Shown: positions 8,272 to 17,116, counted from the first letter of the stretch. The stretch: DNA of 64,000 nt from Phytohabitans aurantiacus (GCF_027923225.1 NZ_BSDI01000056.1:14653-78652), one strand, 5' to 3'. A program made the numbers and translations. The notes: a model not told the origin generated them from the sequence alone.

Positions 8272-9501
8272 TCAAACTCCCTGCGAACCAGACGTGGCGT
8301 GGTGGTGGAACCGGTCGGCGACCGGGTTGCGCAGGCGCCGCAGCGTGCCCTCTTCCAGGTCGAAAAGGCCCATGGCGAGGCGATGGTCGAGCGCCGGGCC
8401 GGTGGCGTGCCGGTACGTCCACTCGATCATGTCGAACAGCGGCCACCAGGTGTATCCGATGACGTCGACGCCGCTGTCGCGAAGCCCGTGCACCGCCGCG
8501 ACCGAGGCGTCGAGCCAGTCCAGCCGCTCCCGCACGGTGCCGGTCCAGGCGGTCTCGGTGAGAAACACCGGCCGGCCGTATCGTTGTGCGTACGCGGTCA
8601 GCACGTCGACCAGGCCCTCGGTCCAGGCGTTGACGCGCGGGCGCAGGTCGAAGGGGCCACCGTCCTGTGTGGAGCCCGCCTCGACCACTTCTGTCGAGTG
8701 CATCGGGTAGTAGTTGACGCCCATGACGTCGGGCTGGACGGCGTGTTCGTGTGCCCACCGTAAGTCTTCGTCGGTGAACCCGTGCGCGCGCAGGTGCCCG
8801 GCCAGCGGATGCCGGTCGTCGAGGCGGCCGGTCACCAGATCCTGCACCACGTATGCCCGCTCCCGAAGGAAGGGCACCTTGTCGCTGTCGCCGGTGAACC
8901 GGAACGACGCCTCGACGTGTACGAAGCTGGCGTGCTCGCCCGCGACGTCGGCGATGGCCCGCTGGGTAAGAGAGATGCCGCGGCTGATGGCGCGCAGCAG
9001 GGTCACGAATCCCTCGTTGCCCTTGCGGTACGGCGGCCAGTAGGCGTACTCACCGCAGTAGAGGACGTTCAGCAGGGGCTCGTTGAGGGGCGTGAAGGCG
9101 TTGAGCCGCCCGGGATAGCGCTCCGCGACCCGCGCGCCATACTCGGCGACCAGCTTCGGGTAGTCGGGGTGCGCGAACTGCTCCTCCAACCACAGTGGAG
9201 TGCCGTAGTGCATGAGGTCGACGATCGGCTCCAGCTCTACTTCGGACAGCCGGTCGACGACCCGGTCCAGCCAGCTCCAGTCCCAGCGGTCGCGGGCCGG
9301 CTGGATCCGGTACCAGGGAATCCCCCAGCGGACCATGCTGGCGCCGGCGGCGCTGGCCGCTCCGAAGTCCTCATGCCAGTGCTCGTAGTGCCCGGTCAGT
9401 TCGTACTCGTCGAGCGCCCGCTCCCCCGGCCGGGTCTGCGGGATGAACGTGTCCTCGAAGCCGATGGCGAAGTGCAGCTTGTTCTGTTCGTACCAACGCA
9501 T
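8272..9501 (-). CDS. GH1-family glycoside hydrolase
   Basis: A 409-aa cytoplasmic glycosidase of the beta-glucosidase-like clan A type. Acid/base Glu141 lies in FTPLNEPLLN and nucleophile Glu316 in VFLTETAWTG. GVNYYPMHS (about 261-269) and a late YTWWPLFDMIEW support a GH1-like barrel, although motifs differ from classic BglA, so the sugar specificity is open; beta-galactoside, beta-xyloside or arabinoside are possible. The ATG at 9501 is preceded on the minus strand by GGGGACGGGCAC. It sits between permease and GH51 genes of one operon, so it probably acts on the imported oligosaccharide. Confidence 0.8.
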   Translation of the reverse strand: MRWYEQNKLHFAIGFEDTFIPQTRPGERALDEYELTGHYEHWHEDFGAASAAGASMVRWGIPWYRIQPARDRWDWSWLDRVVDRLSEVELEPIVDLMHYGTPLWLEEQFAHPDYPKLVAEYGARVAERYPGRLNAFTPLNEPLLNVLYCGEYAYWPPYRKGNEGFVTLLRAISRGISLTQRAIADVAGEHASFVHVEASFRFTGDSDKVPFLRERAYVVQDLVTGRLDDRHPLAGHLRAHGFTDEDLRWAHEHAVQPDVMGVNYYPMHSTEVVEAGSTQDGGPFDLRPRVNAWTEGLVDVLTAYAQRYGRPVFLTETAWTGTVRERLDWLDASVAAVHGLRDSGVDVIGYTWWPLFDMIEWTYRHATGPALDHRLAMGLFDLEEGTLRRLRNPVADRFHHHATSGSQGV

Positions 9502-9508
9502 TGTGCCC

Positions 9509-9555
9509 GTCCCCGTCACTTTCAGCCCTGTCACTTTCAGCCCTGTCACTTCAGC
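9509..9555 (-). repeat. 15-16-bp tandem repeat spanning the permease stop codon
   Basis: Three near-identical units reading GGGCTGAAAGTGACA on the minus strand. The most upstream unit contains the last codons and TGA of the permease gene; the others fill the 44-nt gap before GH1. It looks like a local duplication of the stop-codon region. Confidence 0.7.
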
Positions 9556-10370
9556 CCGGTGGTGGCGATGCCTTCGATGAACCTGCGCTGCACCAGCGCG
9601 AACGCCGCCACCATCGGCAGCAGCGCGAGAATGGCGCCGGCCATCAGCAGCCCGTACTCGGCGCTGTGCTGGCCCTTGAACAGGGCGAGCCCGGCGGACA
9701 GCGTGCGCATGTTCTCGTCGGTCGTCACGATGAGCGGCCACAGCAGGTCGTTCCAGTTGTAGAGCAGGTTGAACAGTCCCAGCGTCAGCACGGCGGGCCA
9801 CGCGAGCGGCATCATGATGCGGCGCCAGATGCCGAACTCGGAGAACCCGTCGATGCGCCCGGCGTCTTCGAGGTCGCGCGGCAGGGACAGGAAGAACTGG
9901 CGCATGAAGAAGATGCCGAAGGCGTCGGCGACGCGCGGCACGATGAGCCCCTGGTACGTGTTGATCCAGCCGAGGTCGTTGAGGAGCTGGAATACCGGGA
10001 TCAGCGTCACCTGGATGGGCAGCATCAGGGTGACCAGTACGACGACGAACAGCGGGCCGCGACCGGGAAAGGTGAACCGGGCGAACGCGTAGCCGGCCAT
10101 CGAGTCCAGGAGCACCGACACCACCGTGATGATGCCCGCGTAGACGACGGTGTTGAGGAACTGCCGGCCGAACGGGATGCGCTGCCACACCTCGCGGTAG
10201 TTGTCCCACGTGATGTGCTCGGGCCACAGCGTCTGCGGGTTGGCCAGCAGGTCGCCCTGAGTGCGCAGCGAGGCGCTGAGCATCCACAGGAACGGCAGCA
10301 GGAAGGCCAGCGACAGCAGCGCCAGCACGGCGACGGAGGCGAAGGTCCTGATTGGACGTGAAATGGTCAT
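9546..10370 (-). CDS. carbohydrate ABC transporter permease, MalG type
   Basis: A 274-aa inner-membrane permease with six predicted helices, the second subunit of a carbohydrate importer (CUT1 type). The EAA-loop segment is at about 185-210 (LEDAGRIDGFSEFGIWRRIMMPL), the contact to the ATPase. The ATG at 10370 overlaps the stop of the MalF-type gene (TGATG). As in many actinobacterial sugar importers no ATPase gene is present; a shared MsiK-type ATPase elsewhere is expected. The arabinofuranosidase context suggests arabino-oligosaccharides as substrate. Confidence 0.92.
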   Translation of the reverse strand: MTISRPIRTFASVAVLALLSLAFLLPFLWMLSASLRTQGDLLANPQTLWPEHITWDNYREVWQRIPFGRQFLNTVVYAGIITVVSVLLDSMAGYAFARFTFPGRGPLFVVVLVTLMLPIQVTLIPVFQLLNDLGWINTYQGLIVPRVADAFGIFFMRQFFLSLPRDLEDAGRIDGFSEFGIWRRIMMPLAWPAVLTLGLFNLLYNWNDLLWPLIVTTDENMRTLSAGLALFKGQHSAEYGLLMAGAILALLPMVAAFALVQRRFIEGIATTGLK

Positions 10371-11278
10371 CAGTACTGCACCGTCCGCCGGCGGAAGTAG
10401 GCCATCTGGCCCAGGCTCAGCGCCATGATGATGAGCACCAGCGCCCACGACATGGCCGAGGCGTAGCCCATGTCGAAGTCCTGGAACCCGGTGTCGAAGA
10501 TGAGCATGACGAGCGTCTCGGTACTGAAGAACGGCCCGCCCGCGGTCATCACGTACATCTGGTCGAAGGCCTGGAACGAGAAGATCGAGGCGATGATGGC
10601 CACGAACATCGTGGTGTTGGCCAGTAGCGGCCAGGTGATGTTGCGGAACCGCCGGATGGCGCCCGCGCCGTCGATGGCCGCCGCCTCCTGGAACTCCCGC
10701 GGGATGGTCTGGAGGCCGGCCAGGTACATCACCATGAAGAAGCCGGTGTTGCGCCAGATGCCGACGAGGATGACCGCCGGCATGGCCCAGTCCGGGTCCC
10801 GCACACCGTCTCCGATGGACAGTCCTAATTGGGCGAGCCAGTGGTTGACGATGCCGACCTGGGGGTCGAGCACGAACGCCCAGGCGATGGAGATGATGCC
10901 CAGCGAGGCGACGAACGGGAAGAACAGCACGGCCCGGAAGAAGCCGCGTCCGGGTATCGCGCGGTTGAGCAGCAGCGCGGCGCCCAGGGCGAGCGCGACC
11001 GATACCGGCGTGGTCACCAGGGCGTAGACGGCGGTGTTGCCCAGCGCGTTGGTGAACCGGTCGTCGGACAGCAGCCGGCTGTAGTTGGCGGTGCCGATCC
11101 AGTCGCCGCCGCCGATGATGCGCGCGTCGGTGAACGAGGTGCGCAGGGCGTTGGCCATCGGCCAGAGGACGAACACCGCGATGACGGTCAGCGCCGGGGC
11201 GAGGAACGACAGCGCGGTCAGTGCGCGGCGGCGCTCGATGGGTGAGCGCCGCCGGCGCCGGGTGCGGGCGGACATCAT
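10370..11278 (-). CDS. carbohydrate ABC transporter permease, MalF type
   Basis: A 302-aa six-helix permease, first membrane subunit of the importer. It has an arginine-rich cytosolic N-terminus, a first helix at about 18-40, and the EAA loop near 212-235 (FQEAAAIDGAGAIRRFRNITWPL). Start ATG 11278 overlaps the TGA of the substrate-binding protein gene; ATG 11275 is an equal alternative. Translational coupling on both sides fixes the order binding protein, MalF-type, MalG-type. Confidence 0.92.
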   Translation of the reverse strand: MMSARTRRRRRSPIERRRALTALSFLAPALTVIAVFVLWPMANALRTSFTDARIIGGGDWIGTANYSRLLSDDRFTNALGNTAVYALVTTPVSVALALGAALLLNRAIPGRGFFRAVLFFPFVASLGIISIAWAFVLDPQVGIVNHWLAQLGLSIGDGVRDPDWAMPAVILVGIWRNTGFFMVMYLAGLQTIPREFQEAAAIDGAGAIRRFRNITWPLLANTTMFVAIIASIFSFQAFDQMYVMTAGGPFFSTETLVMLIFDTGFQDFDMGYASAMSWALVLIIMALSLGQMAYFRRRTVQY

Positions 11279-12537
11279 CAGAGCAGGGCGTCGATCTGCT
11301 TCGCGGCATCGGGCAGCAGCTGGGCCGCGGTGCCCTTGCCCTGTGTCATCTTCTGCACGGTGGGCACCACCACGTCGGTGTCGATCTGGCTGGCCTTCGC
11401 CAGGCCGGCGAGGTAGAGGCGGGCGCCCTTGGCCGCGCTGAACCCGGCCGAGGTCGGGTTCTCGGCCAGCGCGCTGGCCGGTACGTCGGTGCGGTTCGGC
11501 GGGTAGCCGGTCTTGACCGCCCAGTACGTCTGGGACTCGGTGTTGTTCCAGAACGCGAAGAACTTGGTCGCGGCCTCCTTCTGGGCGTCGGAGGCGTTGG
11601 CGGCCAGCTGCATGTTGACGCTGATGGCGGCGGCCGCCTGGGTGGCCGAGCCGGGTGGCACCGGCGCGATGCCGAAGTCGATGCCGGCCTTGGTGAACGC
11701 GCCGGACGACCACGGCCCGTTGATGACCATGCCGGCCCGTCCCGCCGCGAACAGGTTGTCGGCGTCGACGCCGCTCACGCCGGCGGGCGAGATGTGCTTG
11801 TTGGCGATCAGGTCGGTCCAGTACTGGGCGGTGGCGATGCTCGCCGGGTCGCCGAGCAGCGAGCGGCTGTTGTCTTCGGCGACGACGCCGCCACCGTCGG
11901 CCCACCACAGCACGGCCCAGTGCGGCAGGGCACCGTGGTCGGGCAGCAGGAAGCCGTACTGGCTCTTGGTCTCGTCGCCGGCGCTGTGGTTGCTCAGCTT
12001 GACCGCGTACTCGCCGACCTGGGCCATGCTGGTCGGCGCCGCCGTGAGGCCGGCCTTGGTGAACAGCGCCTTGTTGTAGTAGAGCATCCCGGCCGCGGCC
12101 GACATCGGCACGCCGTACCGCTTGCCCTTGTAGGTGGTGGCGTCGATGCTGGCCTTCGGCAGGGTGGCCGGGTCGAGCCCGCCGCCGCTGTACGCCTGCT
12201 CCACGTCCGCCCACACCCCGGCCGTCACGTAGCCGGTGAACTGCTCGGCGGGCAGCCCGACGATCGTGGGGCCCTTCTTCGCGGCGTACGCGGACAGCAG
12301 CGACTGGTTGATCGTGTCCCAGGGCTGGATCGTCATGTCGACGACGACCTCGCTCTGCGAGGAGTTGAACCGCCGCACGATCTCCTCGACGACCGGCCGG
12401 TCGGCGTCGGTGAAGCCGTTCCAGAAGGTGATCGTGGTCTTTCCACCACTTTGACCGCTGTCGTCCTTGCCGCACGCGGCGACGGCGGGCGCGAGGGCGG
12501 TCGCCGCCGCGGCGAGCAGTAGGGAGCGTCGTTTCAT
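11278..12537 (-). CDS. sugar ABC transporter substrate-binding lipoprotein
   Basis: A 419-aa extracellular solute-binding protein (family 1, MalE-like) anchored as a lipoprotein. The signal peptide ends in the lipobox AVAAC with Cys22 as lipidation site. ITFWNGFTDADRPVVEEIVRRFN is at about 36-58 and DADNLFAAGRAGMVINGPW near 255-275, both typical of CUT1 binding proteins. ATG 12537 has GAGG about 8 nt upstream. First gene of the operon 12537-6755; a palindromic operator lies 59 bp upstream. Arabino-oligosaccharides are the likely ligand from context. Confidence 0.92.
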   Translation of the reverse strand: MKRRSLLLAAAATALAPAVAACGKDDSGQSGGKTTITFWNGFTDADRPVVEEIVRRFNSSQSEVVVDMTIQPWDTINQSLLSAYAAKKGPTIVGLPAEQFTGYVTAGVWADVEQAYSGGGLDPATLPKASIDATTYKGKRYGVPMSAAAGMLYYNKALFTKAGLTAAPTSMAQVGEYAVKLSNHSAGDETKSQYGFLLPDHGALPHWAVLWWADGGGVVAEDNSRSLLGDPASIATAQYWTDLIANKHISPAGVSGVDADNLFAAGRAGMVINGPWSSGAFTKAGIDFGIAPVPPGSATQAAAAISVNMQLAANASDAQKEAATKFFAFWNNTESQTYWAVKTGYPPNRTDVPASALAENPTSAGFSAAKGARLYLAGLAKASQIDTDVVVPTVQKMTQGKGTAAQLLPDAAKQIDALL

Positions 12538-12595
12538 GGTCTATACCTCATTCCGCGTAACTGCGGTCGTTTGAGTTTCCCGCGCTCAGGGCGCT

Positions 12596-12611
12596 TTTAC
12601 AACGATGTAGA
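12596..12611. promoter_or_regulatory. candidate LacI operator O1
   Basis: TTTACAACGATGTAGA matches O2 at 13805-13820 in 14 of 16 positions. It sits 59 bp before the binding-protein start, in the gap between the sugar operon and the co-directional lacI gene. Confidence 0.7.
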
Positions 12612-12695
12612 AGAGGATTGGTCACGCTCGCGGCGGGCGTCAATGACGCGGCATGTCACAGTTTGGTAACGGGCCGGTAATGGATCGAGGGCCGG

Positions 12696-13700
12696 TTATC
12701 CCGCGGTGGACTCGCGGACCCGCAGCTCGAAGTCGGCCACGACCTGCTGGTGCGGGTGCTCCCGCTCCTCGATCCGCTTGGCCAGCAGATCGACGGCCGC
12801 GCGGGCGATCTGCTCGCGGCCAGGCGCGATCGACGACAGGGGCGGCATCGAGTACTGGGCATCCTCGATGTCGTCGAACCCGACGATCGCGATGTCCTCC
12901 GGCACGCGCAGACCGTGGCGCAGCACGGCGTACATGGCGCCCAGGGCGAGCGTGTCGTTGAAACAGAAGGCGGCGTCGAAGCGGGTGCCCGCCTCCAGCA
13001 GTTGCCGCATGGCGGCCGCCCCCTCGGCGCGGTGCCAGAGCCCGGCCGGCACGATCAGCTCGGCGTCCGGCTCGATGCCCGCCTCGCGCAGCGCGGCCAG
13101 GTAGCCCTCCAGGCGCAGGACCGCGGGGCCTTCGGCGTCGGTCGGGTGCGTGCCGATGGCGGCGATCCGGCGCCGCCCGGTCTCGATCAGGTGGGCCGTC
13201 GCCGTGCGGGCGGCGTCGACGTTGCCGATGGTCACGTTGTCGACCGCCACGTCGAACGTGCGCTCACCGAGCAGCACGATCGGGAAGTCGCCGCGGAACT
13301 GCTCGATGTCGGCGGAGGAGACGGTCAGCGGGGCGAAGATCAGCCCGTCGACCAGCTGCCGGCGGGCTCCGGAGAGCACGCCGACCTCGCGTTCACGGTC
13401 GGCGCCGGTCTGCTCGACCAGTACCGTCCAGGAGCGCTCCTCGGCGGCACGGATAACGGCGTCGGCGAGCTCGCCGAAGTACGGAAGGCTCAGCTCCGGC
13501 ACGGCCAGGCCGATCAGGCCGGTGCGGCCCGCGCGCAGGTTGCGCGCGGAGATGTTCATCCGGTACCCGAGCTCGTCGACCGCCGCGAGCACCTTGGCCT
13601 TGGTCGTCTCGCGGATGTAGGGGTATCCGCTGAGCACATTGGACACCGTTTTGACCGACACACCGGCCAGCTTGGCCACGTCGTGCATCGTCGCTGGCAT
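12696..13700 (-). CDS. LacI-family transcriptional regulator
   Basis: A 334-aa regulator. The N-terminal helix-turn-helix TMHDVAKLAGVSVKTVSNVL (residues 4-23) and hinge helix NISARNLRAGRT (about 49-60) bind DNA. Residues 61-334 form the periplasmic-binding-like sensor (GLIGLAVPEL, GFDDIEDAQYSMPPLSSI). ATG 13700 is preceded by GGGAG. It lies just upstream of, and co-directional with, the importer/GH operon and diverges from the secreted glycosidase at 13865. The two related palindromes O1 and O2 in front of those targets suggest it represses both, with an arabinose-type sugar as inducer (inference). Confidence 0.92.
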   Translation of the reverse strand: MPATMHDVAKLAGVSVKTVSNVLSGYPYIRETTKAKVLAAVDELGYRMNISARNLRAGRTGLIGLAVPELSLPYFGELADAVIRAAEERSWTVLVEQTGADREREVGVLSGARRQLVDGLIFAPLTVSSADIEQFRGDFPIVLLGERTFDVAVDNVTIGNVDAARTATAHLIETGRRRIAAIGTHPTDAEGPAVLRLEGYLAALREAGIEPDAELIVPAGLWHRAEGAAAMRQLLEAGTRFDAAFCFNDTLALGAMYAVLRHGLRVPEDIAIVGFDDIEDAQYSMPPLSSIAPGREQIARAAVDLLAKRIEEREHPHQQVVADFELRVRESTAG

Positions 13701-13753
13701 CCATCACTCCCGGGCATTGATCGACAGCGCCTCCAACTGTCTCAGAGCATAGC

Positions 13754-13769
13754 TGTGACCTAGGTCACC
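13754..13769. promoter_or_regulatory. CRP/GlxR-like binding site
   Basis: TGTGACCTAGGTCACC matches TGTGANNTANNTCACA in all but the last base; its core GTGACCTAGGTCAC is a perfect palindrome. It lies between lacI and the divergent secreted glycosidase, so cAMP-type global (carbon) control of one or both is plausible. Confidence 0.6.
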
Positions 13770-13804
13770 ATTGACGATCCCTCCCGAGCTGCGCACTGTG
13801 AGTC

Positions 13805-13820
13805 TCTACAACGTTGTAGA
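13805..13820. promoter_or_regulatory. candidate LacI operator O2
   Basis: TCTACAACGTTGTAGA is a perfect 16-bp palindrome centred on ACGT, the form typical of LacI-family operators. It lies 45 bp before the glycosidase start and repeats O1. Confidence 0.75.
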
Positions 13821-13864
13821 AGCTTACCTCGCGGGGCCCTGTCACCCACCGAAGGGGCACAACC

Positions 13865-15943
13865 ATGCAGTTCACGCGCCCACGTCCCCGGCGGCGAGCA
13901 CTCCTCGCCGCGGCGGCGCTCCTCGCCGGCAGCCTCACCGCGATCCTGCCCAGCAGCCCTGCCGCGGCCGTCACCACCGGCAACGGGTCGCTCGTCTACT
14001 CCCCCGCCGCCGGCAGCTCGTTCGACCCGGCGGGCACCACGTACGCGAAGGTCATCGCGCTCAAGAACAACGGCCAGTACAACGGTCAGCTCCTGGTCAC
14101 CTTCGACCAGCTCATCTACGTGAACGGCGTACAGGTCTACCCCATCTACCGCAGCACCAACGGCGGCTCCAGCTGGAGCCTGGTCACGAACGTCGTACCG
14201 AGCCAGACCTTCCCGACGCTCACCCTCACCTCGCAGCCCTACCTGTACGAGGTGCCGCAGCAGGTGGGCAGCCTCGCGGCCGGCACCATCCTGCTCGCCG
14301 GCATGATCATGCCCGCCGACCGGTCGAGCAGCCGCATCGTCGTCTACAAGAGCACCGACCGCGGCTCCACCTGGTCGTTCCTGTCCACAGTGGATACCGG
14401 TGGTCCCGCCACCTACGACCCCAGCCCCTCCTCCACCACGACCACCGTCTGGGAACCCGCCATCAACCTCGACTCCTCCGGCAACCTGGTCGTCTACTAC
14501 AGCGACGAGCGGCAGAAGGCCAGCGGCGTGCTCCAGGCCGTCGTCTACCGCCGCTCGACCGACGGCGGTGCCACCTGGGGAGCGGTCGGCAACGTCGCGG
14601 CGGTCGGCAACCAGAGCGACCGGCCCGGCATGATCACCGTGGCCAGGATGGGCAACGGGCAGTACATCGCCACGTACGAGGTGGTCAACCGGCCGAGCCA
14701 GAGCCTCAACACCGCGCCCGCCTACTTCAAGCTCAGCTCCGACGGTGTGACCTGGCCCGCGGGTCTCGGCACGCCGATCACGCTGGCCGACGGCCGCGGC
14801 ATCGGCTCGTCGCCGATGGTCCGCTGGATCCCGCAGGGCGGCCCGAACGGCACGGTGCTCGTCTCGTCCAAGTGGGGCCTGACCTCCGCCGGTGCCATCA
14901 GCGGCGGCCAGCACTTCTACGCCAACTACAACCTGGGCCAGGGATCGTGGGAGCGGCTGCCGTACGCGGTCACCTACGACGCATCGGACACCCAGGGCGG
15001 CTACTTCTCCGGCTTCGCGCAGGGCTTCGACACCAGCCCCGACGGGCTCACCCTCTACCAGGCGACCAACGTGGAGAACACCAGCACCGGCTACAACGAC
15101 ATCCGGGTCGGCACCATCCCGACCGCCGCGCAGTACTACGAGGCCGAGCGGGCCACGCTCAGCAACGTGCAGACCGTCACCCACTTCGACGCCTCGAACG
15201 GCTCGAAGATCGGAAACATCAACTTCTCGAACAGCTACGTCGAGTTCAACGTCCGCGTGCCCAGCGCCGGCAGCTACACAGTCAACGTCCGCTATGACAA
15301 CGGTACGGGCGCCAACAGCTCGCACGCCGTCAGCGTGAACGGCGGGGCGGCGACCTCCATCAGCTACCCGCCGACGGTGGACTGGGGCCGGTACCGGTGG
15401 GCGCAGCTCACCGCGAGCCTCAACGCGGGCAACAACACCATCCGCTTCACCTACAGCGGCACCTACGCCGAGCTGGACATGATCGCCGTGTACCAGACGA
15501 GCACCGCGATGCCCGCGGAGTTCCGCGTCGTCAACCGCAGCAGCGGCAAGTACCTGGAGATCGCGAACGGCTCGACCGCCGACGGCGCCGGCGCGGTGCA
15601 GTACGGCTTCGTCGGCAACCCCCGCCAGGTCTGGCGCATCGGCACCAGCAGCGGCGGCTACTTCTACGTCACGAACAAGAACAGCTGGAAGTACCTGGAG
15701 ATCCCGTCCGCCTCGACGGCCGACGGCACCCAGGCCGGCCAGTGGGGTCCGACCAGCAACGCGACCCAGGAATGGAGCCTCGTACCCACCACGTCCGGCT
15801 ACTACAACGTGATCAACCGCAACAGCGGCAAGTACCTGGAGGTGTACCAGAACTCGCAGGCCGACGGCGCCGTCGTCGACCAGTGGGGTAGCACCGGCTG
15901 CACCTGCCAGCAGTGGCGGATCGCGAAGGAGGGCATCCAGTAG
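13865..15943 (+). CDS. secreted sialidase-fold glycosidase with CBM35- and CBM13-like modules (GH93-like?)
   Basis: A 692-aa secreted enzyme. The signal peptide covers about 1-35 (arginine-rich, then an alanine/leucine core, cleavage near AAA). Residues 40-410 form a bladed propeller with Asp-box motifs STNGGSSW, STDRGSTW and STDGGATW. Residues 424-545 start YYEAERATL and look like a CBM6/35 module. Residues 550-692 are a ricin-type beta-trefoil with three Q-x-W repeats (QVW, QEW, QQW). The GH51/LacI context favours a GH93-type exo-arabinanase over a sialidase, but the active-site residues were not checked. Divergent from lacI; O2 and the CRP-like site lie upstream. AAGGGG precedes ATG 13865. 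Confidence 0.8.
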   Translation: MQFTRPRPRRRALLAAAALLAGSLTAILPSSPAAAVTTGNGSLVYSPAAGSSFDPAGTTYAKVIALKNNGQYNGQLLVTFDQLIYVNGVQVYPIYRSTNGGSSWSLVTNVVPSQTFPTLTLTSQPYLYEVPQQVGSLAAGTILLAGMIMPADRSSSRIVVYKSTDRGSTWSFLSTVDTGGPATYDPSPSSTTTTVWEPAINLDSSGNLVVYYSDERQKASGVLQAVVYRRSTDGGATWGAVGNVAAVGNQSDRPGMITVARMGNGQYIATYEVVNRPSQSLNTAPAYFKLSSDGVTWPAGLGTPITLADGRGIGSSPMVRWIPQGGPNGTVLVSSKWGLTSAGAISGGQHFYANYNLGQGSWERLPYAVTYDASDTQGGYFSGFAQGFDTSPDGLTLYQATNVENTSTGYNDIRVGTIPTAAQYYEAERATLSNVQTVTHFDASNGSKIGNINFSNSYVEFNVRVPSAGSYTVNVRYDNGTGANSSHAVSVNGGAATSISYPPTVDWGRYRWAQLTASLNAGNNTIRFTYSGTYAELDMIAVYQTSTAMPAEFRVVNRSSGKYLEIANGSTADGAGAVQYGFVGNPRQVWRIGTSSGGYFYVTNKNSWKYLEIPSASTADGTQAGQWGPTSNATQEWSLVPTTSGYYNVINRNSGKYLEVYQNSQADGAVVDQWGSTGCTCQQWRIAKEGIQ

Positions 15944-15945
15944 TC

Positions 15946-16003
15946 CCGTGATCAGGGCGTCCCTCAAGTCGTTCTAGCGACTTGAGGGACGCCCTGATCA
16001 CGG
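15946..16003. terminator. perfect 26-bp-stem bidirectional terminator
   Basis: Arms 15946-15971 and 15978-16003 are perfectly complementary around a 6-nt loop (TTCTAG). It starts right after the glycosidase stop and ends 6 nt before the stop of the convergent serine hydrolase. No U-tract on either side. Confidence 0.85.
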
Positions 16004-16009
16004 CGGGGG

Positions 16010-17116
16010 TCAGCCGCAGACCGCCTCGCTCACGAACGCCTCGACGAGGTCGTCGAGGTCACCGGTGTGGTTCGGGGTGAGCGCGACCGTCACCTGGCGA
16101 CTCAGGTCCACTGTGGAGAACGAATACGCCTGGTACGCCAGCGCGTCGCCGTCGTTGCCGTACACGGGGATCCCGCACGAGGTCACCCACCAGGCCAGCC
16201 CGAGCCCGTAGCCGCGACCCTCGACGGCCGGCTCCTTCATCTGCGCCAGCAGGTGACCGGGCAGCAGCCGCCCACCGAGCAGCGCGGCGAAGAAGGTGTC
16301 GAGGTCCTTCGCCGTGGAGATGAGCTCGCCGCCGGCACCGAACAGCGACGGGTTCATCCGCGTGTAGTCGAGCAGATTTCCCTCCCCGTCGCCCGGCACG
16401 TAGCCGTGCGGATGCGGCCCCGGAATCCGCGGCGACGTGCCCGGCAACGTGGTGCCGGACAGGCCCAGCGGCCAGATGATCCGGCGCTCGATCTCCGCGT
16501 CGTACGGCTGCCCGGTCACCTTCTCGATGATCTCGCCGAGCAGCAGGTAGCCGGTGTTGGAGTACGAGTACGCCTCACCCGGCGGCTCGAACGTCGCCGG
16601 ATGCGCCAGCGCCCGCGCGATCAGCTCGTCGGAGGTCCAGGTACGCCACCGGTTGGCGAAGAACTCCGGCTGTGGCGGCATCGGCAGGGTGCGCACGACG
16701 TCGTACAGGCCGCTGGTGTGGTTGAGCAGGTGGCGCACCCTGATGCGATCGTCGGTGACGACGCCGGGCAGCCACGCCGCGACCGGATCGTCGAGCCGCA
16801 ACTCATCCTCGTCGACCAGCTGCAGGATCACGGTGGCGACGAACGTCTTGGTGATGCTGCCCGCCCGGAACCGGCCGTCGACCGGTACCGGCCGCGCGGT
16901 GCCCAGCTCGGCGACGCCGCTGGCGCCCCGCCACACCCCGCGCTCGTCACGCACCCGCGCCAGCGCGCCCACCGCACCGGCGGCCACGATGCCGTCCAAC
17001 CGGCTCTGCAGCCCCGAACGGTCCGGCTTCTTCGGCGCGGCGGCGACCGCGGCCGGTGCCGCCAGCACCGCCAACGCCGCCGTCGTGGTCAGCAGGGCCC
17101 GATACGCCTTCTTCAT
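16010..17116 (-). CDS. secreted serine hydrolase, beta-lactamase/DD-peptidase family
   Basis: A 368-aa class C beta-lactamase-like (peptidase S12) protein, exported by an N-terminal signal peptide (about 1-27). The SxxK motif is Ser87-Ile-Thr-Lys90 and the second motif Tyr185-Ser-Asn187. HLLNHTSGLYD at about 129-139 is typical of the D-alanyl-D-alanine carboxypeptidase/esterase branch. The usual third motif near the C-terminus (HxG/KTG) appears as YGNDG, so substrate class is uncertain. ATG 17116 is preceded by GGTGGAG. It converges on the glycosidase across the 26-bp-stem terminator. Confidence 0.85.
   Translation of the reverse strand: MKKAYRALLTTTAALAVLAAPAAVAAAPKKPDRSGLQSRLDGIVAAGAVGALARVRDERGVWRGASGVAELGTARPVPVDGRFRAGSITKTFVATVILQLVDEDELRLDDPVAAWLPGVVTDDRIRVRHLLNHTSGLYDVVRTLPMPPQPEFFANRWRTWTSDELIARALAHPATFEPPGEAYSYSNTGYLLLGEIIEKVTGQPYDAEIERRIIWPLGLSGTTLPGTSPRIPGPHPHGYVPGDGEGNLLDYTRMNPSLFGAGGELISTAKDLDTFFAALLGGRLLPGHLLAQMKEPAVEGRGYGLGLAWWVTSCGIPVYGNDGDALAYQAYSFSTVDLSRQVTVALTPNHTGDLDDLVEAFVSEAVCG

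Noticed and set aside
13760..15967. 735-codon open frame on the minus strand opposite the secreted glycosidase
   Set aside because: Codon-position G/C bias and the Asp-box, CBM and Q-x-W motifs support the plus-strand gene; the antisense product is repetitive and Arg/Val/Gly-rich. The same applies to 52624-54876, 39935-38265 and 61297-63576.
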